Positions 7,870 through 12,954 of a stretch of 12,954 bases of DNA are shown piece after piece. The DNA is from Desulfovibrio sp. (GTDB lineage: Bacteria; Desulfobacterota; Desulfovibrionia; Desulfovibrionales; Desulfovibrionaceae), in the NCBI GenBank assembly GCA_022837365.1, contig JALHHV010000106.1, positions 3,248 to 16,201 on the forward strand, read 5' to 3'. The notes below the pieces were generated by a model. It saw nothing but the letters and a program-made list of their open reading frames with translations. It made no database searches and had not been told where the DNA came from. A program made the position numbers and the translations under genes. Each line of letters starts with the position of its first letter. Within the stretch, counting starts at the first letter, position 1.

Positions 7870-7900
7870 TTGAAGAACTTTTTTAACAACATGTTATAAT
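7870..7900 (+). promoter_or_regulatory. sigma-70 extended -10 promoter for the PilZ gene
   Basis: A perfect TATAAT (7895-7900) is preceded by TG one base upstream (TGT-TATAAT), an extended -10 that can work with a poor -35. The best -35 is TTGAAG (7870-7875) at a long 19-base spacing. It sits in the most AT-rich patch of this region, and transcription would start near 7907. TAACA/TGTTA half-sites (7884-7888, 7892-7896) overlap the -10 and could be an operator. Confidence 0.6.
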
Positions 7901-7939
7901 GAGATAATTCGTCAAACTGACCTGATCTTCCTTCACGGA

Positions 7940-7955
7940 TGGCACGGACTTTTCA
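7940..7955 (+). promoter_or_regulatory. sigma-54-like (-24/-12) promoter for the PilZ gene
   Basis: TGGCACG (7940-7946), 4 bases, then TTTCA (7951-7955), against the consensus TGGCACG-N4-TTGCA. The -24 half is perfect and spacing exact, but the normally critical GC of the -12 half reads TC. Transcription would start near 7967, leaving about 45 bases before the ATG at 8012. A sigma-54 activator gene lies on the other side of the region, which supports the call; the -12 deviation weakens it. Confidence 0.5.
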
Positions 7956-8011
7956 TATCTTGGCGTCAAGCGTCATTGTCTGCCTTTTGTGGACAACACG
8001 GGAGATCCACC

Positions 8012-8503
8012 ATGAGAAGATTCCGCGAACTTCGCGTTCCCCACGACCTGCTGAAGCGCATCGACGTCGCCGCGGAAGAAATGGGCATCACCACGACGGC
8101 CCTCGTGGAAGGGCTGCTGGAGCGCTACCTGCTGCGCCGCGACGCAAAATCGCGGGACGACGCGGACCGGCGCGCCTTCGAACGTCACCCCATCCGCCTG
8201 CCGGGGGTGGTGTACGTCACCGAGCCGGACGGCCACTACGGGCGCTACCAGCCCGTGGAACTGTATGATATCTCGCTGAACGGCGTGGGCTTTCGCATGC
8301 CCCCCAATTCCGAACTGGACGTACGGCTGGCCGACGGCGAATTCGAGGTGATCTTTCGCTTGGACGACAGCAACCCGCCGGTGCGCATGCGCTGCCGCAG
8401 CACCCGCAACGAGCGCGGCAAGGGCGCCACGCGGGTGGGGGCCTCCTTCATCGGCGGCGACACCACCAGCCACACCCTCATGGAACGCTACTTCGTCCAG
8501 TAG
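8012..8503 (+). CDS. RHH-like DNA-binding segment fused to a PilZ c-di-GMP sensor domain
   Basis: The product has 163 residues. Residues 3-42 read as strand-helix-helix (RFRELRVPHDLLKRIDVAAEE then ITTTALVEGLLERYL), the pattern of ribbon-helix-helix (CopG/Arc type) proteins that dimerise to bind DNA. A charged linker leads to a PilZ domain (about 52-163) with both c-di-GMP motifs: R54-A-F-E-R58 (RxxxR) and D86-I-S-L-N-G91 (DxSxxG), plus the late RVGASF strand. The start at 8012 is chosen over 7976 because it has a GGGAGA site about 7 bases upstream and opens into the first strand. Candidate promoters lie 60-140 bases upstream. The simplest reading is a c-di-GMP-responsive DNA-binding protein. 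The PilZ call is strong; the RHH call rests on pattern and could instead be a dimerisation segment. Confidence 0.88.
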   Translation: MRRFRELRVPHDLLKRIDVAAEEMGITTTALVEGLLERYLLRRDAKSRDDADRRAFERHPIRLPGVVYVTEPDGHYGRYQPVELYDISLNGVGFRMPPNSELDVRLADGEFEVIFRLDDSNPPVRMRCRSTRNERGKGATRVGASFIGGDTTSHTLMERYFVQ

Positions 8504-8575
8504 CCGCCCCGCCGACCGCCACTCGCCCGCCGCCGCGCGCCCCCGAAGACACCATGGGACGCGCGCGGAATGTCT

Positions 8576-8604
8576 TTGCCCTCCCTTGTCCCCCCTTGTA
8601 TCTT
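8576..8604 (+). promoter_or_regulatory. sigma-70-like promoter for the 8765 gene cluster
   Basis: TTGCCC (8576-8581), a 17-base spacer and TATCTT (8599-8604), each 4/6 to consensus at ideal spacing. It lies in the 261-base gap after the PilZ gene and would give a leader of about 155 bases. No strong terminator follows the PilZ gene; the best is a weak AAGACA/TGTCTT stem (8546-8575) that partly overlaps this promoter. Confidence 0.45.
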
Positions 8605-8764
8605 GACGCGCCCCGCGCCTTTCGCGCAAAGTCTCGTCCACGACGATGCCGGACATCGCCCGCCAAACAGGCGCGGGCACCGCTCCGGCCTCCCGCGAGC
8701 GCGCGGCGGCGCTCCGGCGCACCGCGTCACGCCCCACACGAGCACACCCCCAGGAGACAGAGAC

Positions 8765-9571
8765 ATGGCGGAACATATTGTGGAAAAGCTAGAGGTACAG
8801 CCCTACTTCGACGTGGAGCTGCTGATGAACACCAGCCAGGAGACGCGCATCGGCGGCGAGGTGATGACCCGCCTGATGCAGCGCTGGGAAGCCTGGATGG
8901 ACAATCTGCACGCCCTGCGCATCGACACCGGCAAGATCCAGTATTTGGCGGTGTGGCTGGACAACGAGGTGGAGGACGACGTGGACAACGCGTGGGAGAC
9001 CTCCCCCTCCGACGCGTTCATCATCAACTCCCTGGCCCAGACCATGGTCATGAGCGCCGTGCACATGCTGCTGCCCGAGGTGGAGGACGTGGGCTGCGCC
9101 CCGGCCCCCAAGCCCACCGACAAGCTGCGCGCCGCGCTGGAGGCCGAGGGCCTGCCCTACAGCGGCGAAGGCCCCACCCTGTCGCGCCGCTACGCCGTGG
9201 TGACCCATTTTCCGTTCAAGGGCGGCTGCGAAATCTGCACCTTGCTCAAGGACTGTCCCAAAGGCTCGGGCGCGGCGGGCGCGCCGTCGTCCATCGTGCT
9301 GCCGGGGTACCTGCCCGTTGCCGCCGCCCCACGGAATGGCGCCGCCTTTACTTCACCCCGCGACTACCCTAGAATGCGCGCCCAAGGAACCGGAGCAGGA
9401 CAGCCCGGAGGCATGCATGTCCACGGATTTCGCCATGCAGTTTCCCGGCGGACGCCGGATGAGCATCGGGGGACTTCGGGCCATGTCCGAACCGCCCGAA
9501 CCGTGGCGCGGCCCGCCCTATCTGGCGCCGCCGTCCCCTTCCCTGCTGGACAAGACCCAGGCCGTCGTTGA
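8765..9571 (+). CDS. unrecognised cysteine-motif protein; C-terminus probably run-on
   Basis: The open frame gives 268 residues from an ATG with a good CAGGAGA site (8753-8759). Residues 1-182 look genuinely coding: an acidic, helix-rich soluble protein (EKLEVQPYFDVELLMNTSQE, WEAWMDNLHALRIDTGKIQY, LDNEVEDDVDNAW) and a cysteine motif C155-x2-C158-x5-C164 (CEICTLLKDC), with C111 nearby, that could bind a metal or Fe-S cluster. From about residue 185 (about base 9320) strong third-position GC bias disappears and composition turns to Arg/Gly/Pro/His. The frame then overlaps the next gene by 155 bases. The native stop has probably been lost, or a frameshift lies near 9320-9370 (a TAG in another frame sits at 9370-9372). 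I do not recognise the family. Confidence 0.75.
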   Translation: MAEHIVEKLEVQPYFDVELLMNTSQETRIGGEVMTRLMQRWEAWMDNLHALRIDTGKIQYLAVWLDNEVEDDVDNAWETSPSDAFIINSLAQTMVMSAVHMLLPEVEDVGCAPAPKPTDKLRAALEAEGLPYSGEGPTLSRRYAVVTHFPFKGGCEICTLLKDCPKGSGAAGAPSSIVLPGYLPVAAAPRNGAAFTSPRDYPRMRAQGTGAGQPGGMHVHGFRHAVSRRTPDEHRGTSGHVRTARTVARPALSGAAVPFPAGQDPGRR

Positions 9572-9713
9572 CGACATGGAGGCCGATGCGGCCGCCGAGC
9601 GGGCGCGGCTGGAGCGGGCAGGCTACAGCCCGCCCAAGGGCGATATCCGCCACCTGAGCCCGCTGGCCGTGCCCGAGCGCATCGAGGGCACGCTGGTTTC
9701 GCTGATCGGCTGA
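9417..9713 (+). CDS. unrecognised 98-residue protein
   Basis: The ATG at 9417 has a GGAG site 6 bases upstream (9407-9410). Codon use from here on shows strong GC third positions, so this frame is the coding one in the overlap with the upstream frame. The N-terminus is Pro/Gly-rich (SEPPEPWRGPPYLAPPSPS), followed by an acidic helix (about 45-68, DKTQAVVDDMEADAAAERA) and a conserved-looking tail (SPPKGDIRHLSPLAVPERI). There is no signal peptide or membrane segment. It is the middle gene of a three-gene run, and its function is unknown. Confidence 0.65.
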   Translation: MSTDFAMQFPGGRRMSIGGLRAMSEPPEPWRGPPYLAPPSPSLLDKTQAVVDDMEADAAAERARLERAGYSPPKGDIRHLSPLAVPERIEGTLVSLIG

Positions 9714-9766
9714 CGCGCGTCACTCCGTCCGATCCGGCCAGCCCCATACTTTCCCAAGGAGCGTCC

Positions 9767-10144
9767 ATGAGTCAGGACCCGAAATACCCGACCCGAATCC
9801 GCTACGAATACGAACACGATCCCGGCGTGCGGCTGGAGTACGCCCACGGCGTGTGGGGCGGCATCAACCCGCAGGGCGAGATAGAGATGAGCTTCTACAT
9901 AGAAACCGACAAGATGCCACCGTTCTCCGAACGCCTGGTGGCGCCCGACGGCAGCTTCGGCCACGAGGTGGCCCCCTACGACGAGAACCTCAAGGTCATC
10001 ACCCGCCACATCCGTTCCAAGGTGGTGCTGAACTACCACACCGCCCGCGCCGTCCTGGAATGGCTGGAGGAAAAGGTGGAAACCCTGGAAATGGAAGAGG
10101 AAGGCGGCATGATGTACGAGGGCGAAGGCGCCCTGGAACAGTAG
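9767..10144 (+). CDS. unrecognised 125-residue protein, strand-rich with helical acidic tail
   Basis: A strong AAGGAG site (9756-9761) supports the start, 53 bases after the previous gene. Residues 10-90 look beta-rich (RIRYEYEHDPGVRLEYAHG, WGGINPQGEIEMSFYIETD), followed by a helix (about 92-110, TARAVLEWLEEKVETLE) and an acidic Met/Gly tail. The pattern of a GGINPQGEI core and a closing helix is loosely like DUF3467-type small proteins, but I cannot confirm that. The stop codon TAG (10142-10144) falls on the edge of a near-palindromic repeat whose flanking TA is duplicated, so the present C-terminus may have been set by an insertion. Confidence 0.8.
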   Translation: MSQDPKYPTRIRYEYEHDPGVRLEYAHGVWGGINPQGEIEMSFYIETDKMPPFSERLVAPDGSFGHEVAPYDENLKVITRHIRSKVVLNYHTARAVLEWLEEKVETLEMEEEGGMMYEGEGALEQ

Positions 10145-10247
10145 GGGCTATCTCCAAATTGTCTTTTTGCCCGTTGGCTTCGTCAAACTTCGCCTGTCAT
10201 TTTCCTTGCCAACGAACAAAAATCCTGATTTGGAGACAGCCCCTACC
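10141..10247. repeat. 107-base near-palindromic element, MITE-like
   Basis: The 19-base ends (10141-10159 and 10229-10247) are inverted repeats with one mismatch, carrying GGGGCT(A/G)TCTCCAAAT. Inside, TTTTTG/CAAAAA (10164-10169, 10218-10223) and CGTTGGC/GCCAACG (10172-10178, 10209-10215) also pair, leaving a 30-base loop. If the element proper is 10144-10244, it is flanked by TA on both sides, like a TA target-site duplication. Composition is much more AT-rich than the flanks. This fits a small non-autonomous transposable element or an intergenic hairpin repeat; only one copy is in the window. Confidence 0.6.
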
Positions 10248-10273
10248 CTCGCCCCATGATTCCGGAAGCAGCG

Positions 10274-10307
10274 AAGCCCCTGGCGCAAATGCGGCAGGGG
10301 CTTTTTT
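10274..10307 (+). terminator. strong intrinsic terminator of the three-gene cluster
   Basis: Stem AAGCCCCTG-g-CGC (10274-10286) pairs with GCG-g-CAGGGGCTT (10291-10303) around an AAAT loop, followed by a run of six T (10302-10307). It is a textbook rho-independent terminator on the plus strand, 130 bases after the stop at 10144. On the minus strand there is no T-run, so it would not serve the flippase gene. Confidence 0.9.
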
Positions 10308-10362
10308 CGTGGCGCGGAACGTGTGCGGCCGGGCTGTTCGGAAATGCGGAACGTCTCCCCCG

Positions 10363-11994
10363 TCAGCTGTCCTGACGCCCGTCCGGCCGCCCGTCCGGCC
10401 TGCCCGCCACGCGGGACAGCAGCGGACGCAGCCGGGACAGCACCGGCTCGGCCAGGTCCGGGGCCAGGCGGCGCGCCAGCAACAGGTACGCAACGGCGAA
10501 CACCGGGCCGCTGGCGGCCAGCGCCAGGAACGCGCCCCACACCTGCCCGGCCGGGGTGGCCGGGGCCAGCAGCGGCGCATACGCCAGCGCGGGCCATGCG
10601 GGCAGCGCGGCCGCCGCGCACAGCGCCGCCGATTTCGCGCCCCACCCGACGATGCCGGAAAGCCCGCCGCCGCCATGACGCCTGCGCCAGACAAGGGCCA
10701 GCGCCACGGTATACACGGCCACGGCCACCGTGCCCGCCGCGGCCACGCCCAGGGTGCCCCGCGCCCCGGCCTGGCCCGCCAGCACGTACAGCGGCAGCGC
10801 GGCCAGGGTGGCCAGGGTGCCCACCACCGCCGGGGTCACCGTATCCTGATGGGCGTAGAAGGCCCGGCCCACCACCTGCTGCACGGCCCAGAAGGCCACG
10901 CCGCACAGCATCACCCGCAGCAGGGGCGCGGAGGCCAGCGTTTCGGCGGCGGCGAACCCGCCCCCCTGAAAGATCAGGCGCATGGTGGGCTCCGCCGCCA
11001 GCAGCATCCACGCGGACAGGGGGATGATCACCGCCAGCGCGTTGCGCAGGGCCGTGGACAGGGTGGCGTCGAAGGATTGCGCCTCGCCCCTGGCGGCCAG
11101 CGCGGCCAGGAACGGGTACGAGGCCACCCCGGCGGCCTGGGCCACCACGCCCACCGGCACCAGCATGATGCGCCGGGCGTAGTTCAACAGGCTCACCGCG
11201 CCCTCGCCGGTCATGGAACCGAAGATGCGCACGAACTGCTCGTCCAGCACCACCACCGACTGGCCGATCATCAGCGGAAGGGCCAGCAGGGCGAAACGGC
11301 GCACGCCGGGATGGCGCAGCACCGGGCGAAGCCGCACCCCGCCGCCGCGCGCGGCGGCCAGCAGCGGCAGCCCGAAGCTGCCCAGCGCGGCGCCCGCCAG
11401 CACGCCCCAGCAGAAGCCCTCCATGCCGCGCGCAGGGGCCAGCGCCCACGACAGCACGCCACCGCCGATGATGCACCCGTTGTACACCAGCGGCCCCATG
11501 GCGGGCACCGCGAACTGGCGGCGCATGTACAACAGCGCGGTGACGCACGCCCCCGGCAGAAAGAACGCCTGCGCGGGCAGGATGATGCGCAGGAAGCGCA
11601 CCAGCCGGGCCGTGGAAGGCGCGTCGAAGCCTGGCGCTGCCACGCGGGCCAGTTCCGGCGCGAACCACCACGCCACGCCGGTCAGCAGGCAGATGGCGAT
11701 GGCGATCCACCAGAACGCGGCGGCGAAGAAGCGCCAGCCGTCCTCCGGGTCGCGCTCGAAGCGCTCCGACAACAGGGGAATGAGGGTGATGGAGAAGTAC
11801 CCGCCCGCCAGCAGGTAGTTGATGAAGTCGGGCACCACGAAGGCGGCGAAGTAGACGTCCGCCTCCACCGTGGCACCGAACAGGTAGGAGATGACCTTGT
11901 CGCGCACGAGGCCCATGAACCGCGACACGAAGACGCTGGCCGCCATGATCAGGGCGGCGGCGCCCATCTGCTGGGTGCGGGTGAACAGCTTCAT
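10363..11994 (-). CDS. murJ: MurJ/MviN-family lipid II flippase-like membrane protein
   Basis: The product has 543 residues with about 14 hydrophobic segments. The N-terminus has the MurJ signature (VFVSRFMGLVRDKVISYLFGA, then EADVYFAAFVVPDF), and YARRIMLVPVGVVAQAAGVA (near 290) matches the conserved seventh-helix region. MurJ flips lipid II across the inner membrane for peptidoglycan synthesis; relatives in the same exporter superfamily flip polysaccharide precursors. By recalled alignment to E. coli MurJ, the arginines of helix 1 (R25, R31) and one on helix 7 are kept, but the RRIFAEG segment reads NYLLAGG and the Asp before the helix-7 Arg reads Arg, so substrate specificity may differ. 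The C-terminus ends in a repeat-derived hydrophilic tail (GRPDGRPDGRQDS). An in-frame TAG upstream fixes the start at 11994; the AGGAG site is rather far (about 13 bases). It is convergent with the 8765 cluster. Confidence 0.88.
   Translation of the reverse strand: MKLFTRTQQMGAAALIMAASVFVSRFMGLVRDKVISYLFGATVEADVYFAAFVVPDFINYLLAGGYFSITLIPLLSERFERDPEDGWRFFAAAFWWIAIAICLLTGVAWWFAPELARVAAPGFDAPSTARLVRFLRIILPAQAFFLPGACVTALLYMRRQFAVPAMGPLVYNGCIIGGGVLSWALAPARGMEGFCWGVLAGAALGSFGLPLLAAARGGGVRLRPVLRHPGVRRFALLALPLMIGQSVVVLDEQFVRIFGSMTGEGAVSLLNYARRIMLVPVGVVAQAAGVASYPFLAALAARGEAQSFDATLSTALRNALAVIIPLSAWMLLAAEPTMRLIFQGGGFAAAETLASAPLLRVMLCGVAFWAVQQVVGRAFYAHQDTVTPAVVGTLATLAALPLYVLAGQAGARGTLGVAAAGTVAVAVYTVALALVWRRRHGGGGLSGIVGWGAKSAALCAAAALPAWPALAYAPLLAPATPAGQVWGAFLALAASGPVFAVAYLLLARRLAPDLAEPVLSRLRPLLSRVAGRPDGRPDGRQDS
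10377..10400. repeat. 12-base tandem duplication at the flippase C-terminus
   Basis: GCCCGTCCGGCC occurs twice in perfect tandem (10377-10388, 10389-10400). It encodes the repeated GRPDGRPD tail of the MurJ-like protein, probably a recent slippage duplication in a tolerant tail. Confidence 0.7.
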
Positions 11995-12241
11995 GCGGCG
12001 GCGGGCTCTCCTGTGCTACGTGCGCGGTACGCAGGAACCACTACCCCATACCGCCCCGATTGACCATACGGAGAGGGGCGTGCACCAAGGCAACGAGCGC
12101 CCGGGTAAAGGCGTTCGGAAGGCCGCCTGGCCGCGCAACCACATTTTTTTCAGCAGTGGTACTACACGAGACTACCTTTTACACAAATTAACACATTGAA
12201 AAATTTACTATACAAGTATTTCCTGATTTCCTGTTCATCCA
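11995..12241. other. gene-free region upstream of the flippase, with AT-rich island
   Basis: About 130 bases of GC-rich leader precede an AT-rich island (about 12140-12240) from which both the flippase gene (minus) and the riboswitch transcript (plus) probably start. No single minus-strand promoter stands out; one weak candidate is TTGTAT at 12214-12209 with TTAATT about 18 bases on. Two perfect 8-base direct repeats (ATTTCCTG, 12218-12225 and 12226-12233) lie just upstream of the plus-strand -35 and could be a regulator site. Confidence 0.5.
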
Positions 12242-12270
12242 TTGACAACTGTGCACTCAACCGCTAGATA
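12242..12270 (+). promoter_or_regulatory. sigma-70 promoter for the SAM riboswitch transcript
   Basis: A perfect -35 TTGACA (12242-12247), a 17-base spacer and TAGATA (12265-12270). Transcription would begin near 12277, right at the 5' strand of the riboswitch P1 helix at 12279. The agreement between predicted start and aptamer edge raises confidence despite the weak -10. Confidence 0.7.
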
Positions 12271-12277
12271 TGCCCCA

Positions 12278-12394
12278 TTCATGGAGAGAGGCGCGAGGGT
12301 ACGGCCCTGTGACCGCCCGGCAACCTGCCCTGACGTGACGCCGTCGGTCGGGACAAGGTGCCAACACCGACCGTGTAGCGCACGGGATCATGAT
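12278..12394 (+). promoter_or_regulatory. SAM-I (S-box) riboswitch aptamer
   Basis: The expected S-box blocks appear in order. P1 is TCATG (12279-12283) with CATGA (12389-12393). AGAGAGGCG leads into P2 (GGCG 12290-12293 with CGCC 12314-12317). A kink-turn follows: GA-GGG on one side, CCC-TGT-GA on the other. Then come the conserved CGGCAACC (12318-12325), a P3 arm closed by ACC/GGT, the AAGGTGCCAA junction (12355-12364), and P4 CCGTG (12371-12375) with CACGG (12381-12385). Such elements bind S-adenosylmethionine and usually switch off methionine or SAM genes. The 5' segment GAGAGGC (12286-12292) is the exact complement of the terminator's left arm (12413-12419), giving a ready antiterminator. 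Confidence 0.88.
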
Positions 12395-12412
12395 CGCGGG
12401 CTTGCGGCGTCG

Positions 12413-12442
12413 GCCTCTCCACGCGAGGGGCTTTTTTGTTTT
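12413..12442 (+). terminator. riboswitch-controlled intrinsic terminator
   Basis: GCCTCTC (12413-12419) pairs with GAGGGGC (12425-12431), 7 pairs including one G-T, around a 5-base loop, followed by TTTTTTGTTTT. It starts 19 bases after the aptamer's P1. Because the left arm can also pair with 12286-12292 inside the aptamer, SAM binding should favour this terminator and absence of SAM should favour read-through. Confidence 0.85.
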
Positions 12443-12683
12443 GGGGCATCGGCAGGCCGCTGGGGCCGCACGGTGCATGTGGGTGGATTTCAGGCCAATT
12501 GCGCACCCACAGAAAAAAAATGCAGCTAACAGGCCGTCGCGCCACGGGGGCCGCCGAATCACCCAGCCGGAACATCCGGCGGGCACGGTGGACAGCCCAA
12601 GGGCGCGCGGTGGTCCGCCGGCCCAGCCCCCGGCGGATTGACCACGCGAAGTCCGGACGGCTTCGCGGGAAAAGGGAGACACG
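12443..12683 (+). promoter_or_regulatory. hairpin-rich leader between riboswitch terminator and the 88-residue gene
   Basis: These 241 bases show no coding frame with proper codon bias. They hold several stable hairpins: GTGGGTG/CGCACCCAC (about 12479-12512), GCCGGA-ACA-TCCGGC (12566-12580), a long composite stem (12606-12648: GTGGTC and CGCCGG pairing with CCGGCG and GACCAC), and CGCGAAG/CTTCGCG (12645-12667) directly before the ribosome site. The last two share the CGCG at 12645-12648 and cannot both form fully. A post-transcriptional role is possible; no known RNA family was recognised. Confidence 0.4.
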
Positions 12684-12950
12684 ATGAAGGATTTTCTGGA
12701 GAAGTTGCAGCCCGTTGGCGAGTGTGTGATCTACTACCTCTACCACAACGAGGACGAACCCATGCCCACCTGCTGGTCCGACCCGCTGGAGCTCATGGGT
12801 GACATGACTCGCCTGCAACTCACCGACGCACAGATGCGCGACCTGCGCGACATCGTGAGCGAGGAAATCCGCAGCGAAGGCCCCGAGGCGGTCTGGAAGG
12901 GGCGCACCCTGCGCAAGAACATCATCCATTCCTGCGGCTACCTGGTGTAG
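12684..12950 (+). CDS. unrecognised 88-residue protein downstream of the SAM riboswitch
   Basis: An AGGGAGA site (12673-12679) supports the ATG. The protein is soluble and acidic: a short N-terminal helix (MKDFLEKLQPVGE), a strand (CVIYYLYHN), an acidic Pro/Cys loop (EDEPMPTCWSDPLE), a helical middle (LTDAQMRDLRDIVSEEIRSE) and a basic tail (WKGRTLRKNIIHSCGYLV). Cysteines are at 14, 31 and 84. The stop falls 4 bases before the window edge, so whether it heads an operon cannot be seen. It is the first gene that the SAM riboswitch could control, but nothing in it suggests methionine metabolism. Confidence 0.8.
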   Translation: MKDFLEKLQPVGECVIYYLYHNEDEPMPTCWSDPLELMGDMTRLQLTDAQMRDLRDIVSEEIRSEGPEAVWKGRTLRKNIIHSCGYLV

Positions 12951-12954
12951 CCGG

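Larger units (their letters stand above)
7505..8011. other. 507-base divergent control region
   Basis: The region separates the divergent activator (minus) and PilZ (plus) genes. Open frames crossing it have no coding character. It contains a GC hairpin (GCCCCC 7779-7784 with GGGGGC 7791-7796), a 20-bp palindrome (7821-7840), an AT-rich island with an extended -10 promoter (7870-7900), and a sigma-54-like promoter (7940-7955). A second AT-rich patch at about 7711-7765 has no clear promoter. No convincing promoter for the activator gene was found. Confidence 0.6.

Noticed and set aside
7459..7899. Plus-strand frame filling the divergent intergenic region
   Set aside because: It has no ribosome site or codon bias, and it crosses the palindrome and the -10 region; it is random opening in GC-rich DNA.
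10148..11710. Second long minus-strand frame inside the flippase gene
   Set aside because: It is out of frame with the MurJ-like motifs, rich in Arg/Gly/Ala, and runs through the terminator and the palindromic repeat.
12479..12522. GTGGGTG/CGCACCCAC hairpin followed by an A-run as a minus-strand terminator
   Set aside because: On the minus strand the T-run precedes the stem rather than following it, and no minus-strand gene ends there.
12390..12687. Several short plus-strand frames between the riboswitch and the 88-residue gene
   Set aside because: They have no ribosome sites or codon bias and overlap the terminator and stable hairpins; they are leader sequence.

Overview
The window is about 13 kb of very GC-rich DNA with eleven convincing protein genes, most of them signalling proteins. 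Gene content and style (Cache-type chemoreceptor, a sigma-54 activator, HDOD and HD-GYP proteins, a lone GAF-PAS protein, strong GC bias at third codon positions) suggest a Desulfovibrio-like sulfate reducer (Desulfovibrionaceae). This is inferred from sequence alone and no database was searched.

Layout. (1) 14-3379, plus strand: an HDOD protein, an 8-bp-overlapping GAF-PAS protein, then a response regulator with an HD-GYP c-di-GMP phosphodiesterase domain. (2) 3495-5465, minus strand: a Cache-type methyl-accepting chemotaxis protein behind a very good sigma-28 promoter. Its signalling domain appears to lack the 21-residue hairpin tip that contacts CheA/CheW. (3) 5783-7504, minus strand: a sigma-54 activator (receiver-AAA+-Fis) with a degenerate receiver and a long Gly/Pro/Ser linker. 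(4) 7505-8011: a 507-base divergent control region with a 20-bp perfect palindrome, an extended -10 promoter and a sigma-54-like promoter, all placed to drive (5) 8012-8503, a small protein that looks like a ribbon-helix-helix DNA-binding segment fused to a PilZ c-di-GMP sensor. (6) 8765-10144: three unrecognised genes in tandem, ending in a 107-base near-palindromic repeat that supplies the last gene's stop codon, then a strong intrinsic terminator. (7) 10363-11994, minus strand: a MurJ/MviN-like flippase. (8) 11995-12683: a 689-base gene-free region holding a sigma-70 promoter, a convincing SAM-I (S-box) riboswitch with its terminator, and a hairpin-rich leader before (9) 12684-12950, an unrecognised 88-residue protein.

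How they may work together. The HD-GYP regulator would degrade c-di-GMP and the RHH-PilZ protein would sense it, perhaps turning it into a transcriptional output. The sigma-54 activator divergent from the PilZ gene is the obvious candidate to act at the sigma-54-like site. The chemoreceptor promoter ties that gene to the flagellar regulon. The SAM riboswitch is separate and its target function is unknown. The points most worth checking are the tip-less chemoreceptor, the RHH-PilZ fusion with its layered promoter region, and the SAM riboswitch in front of a gene with no visible link to methionine.
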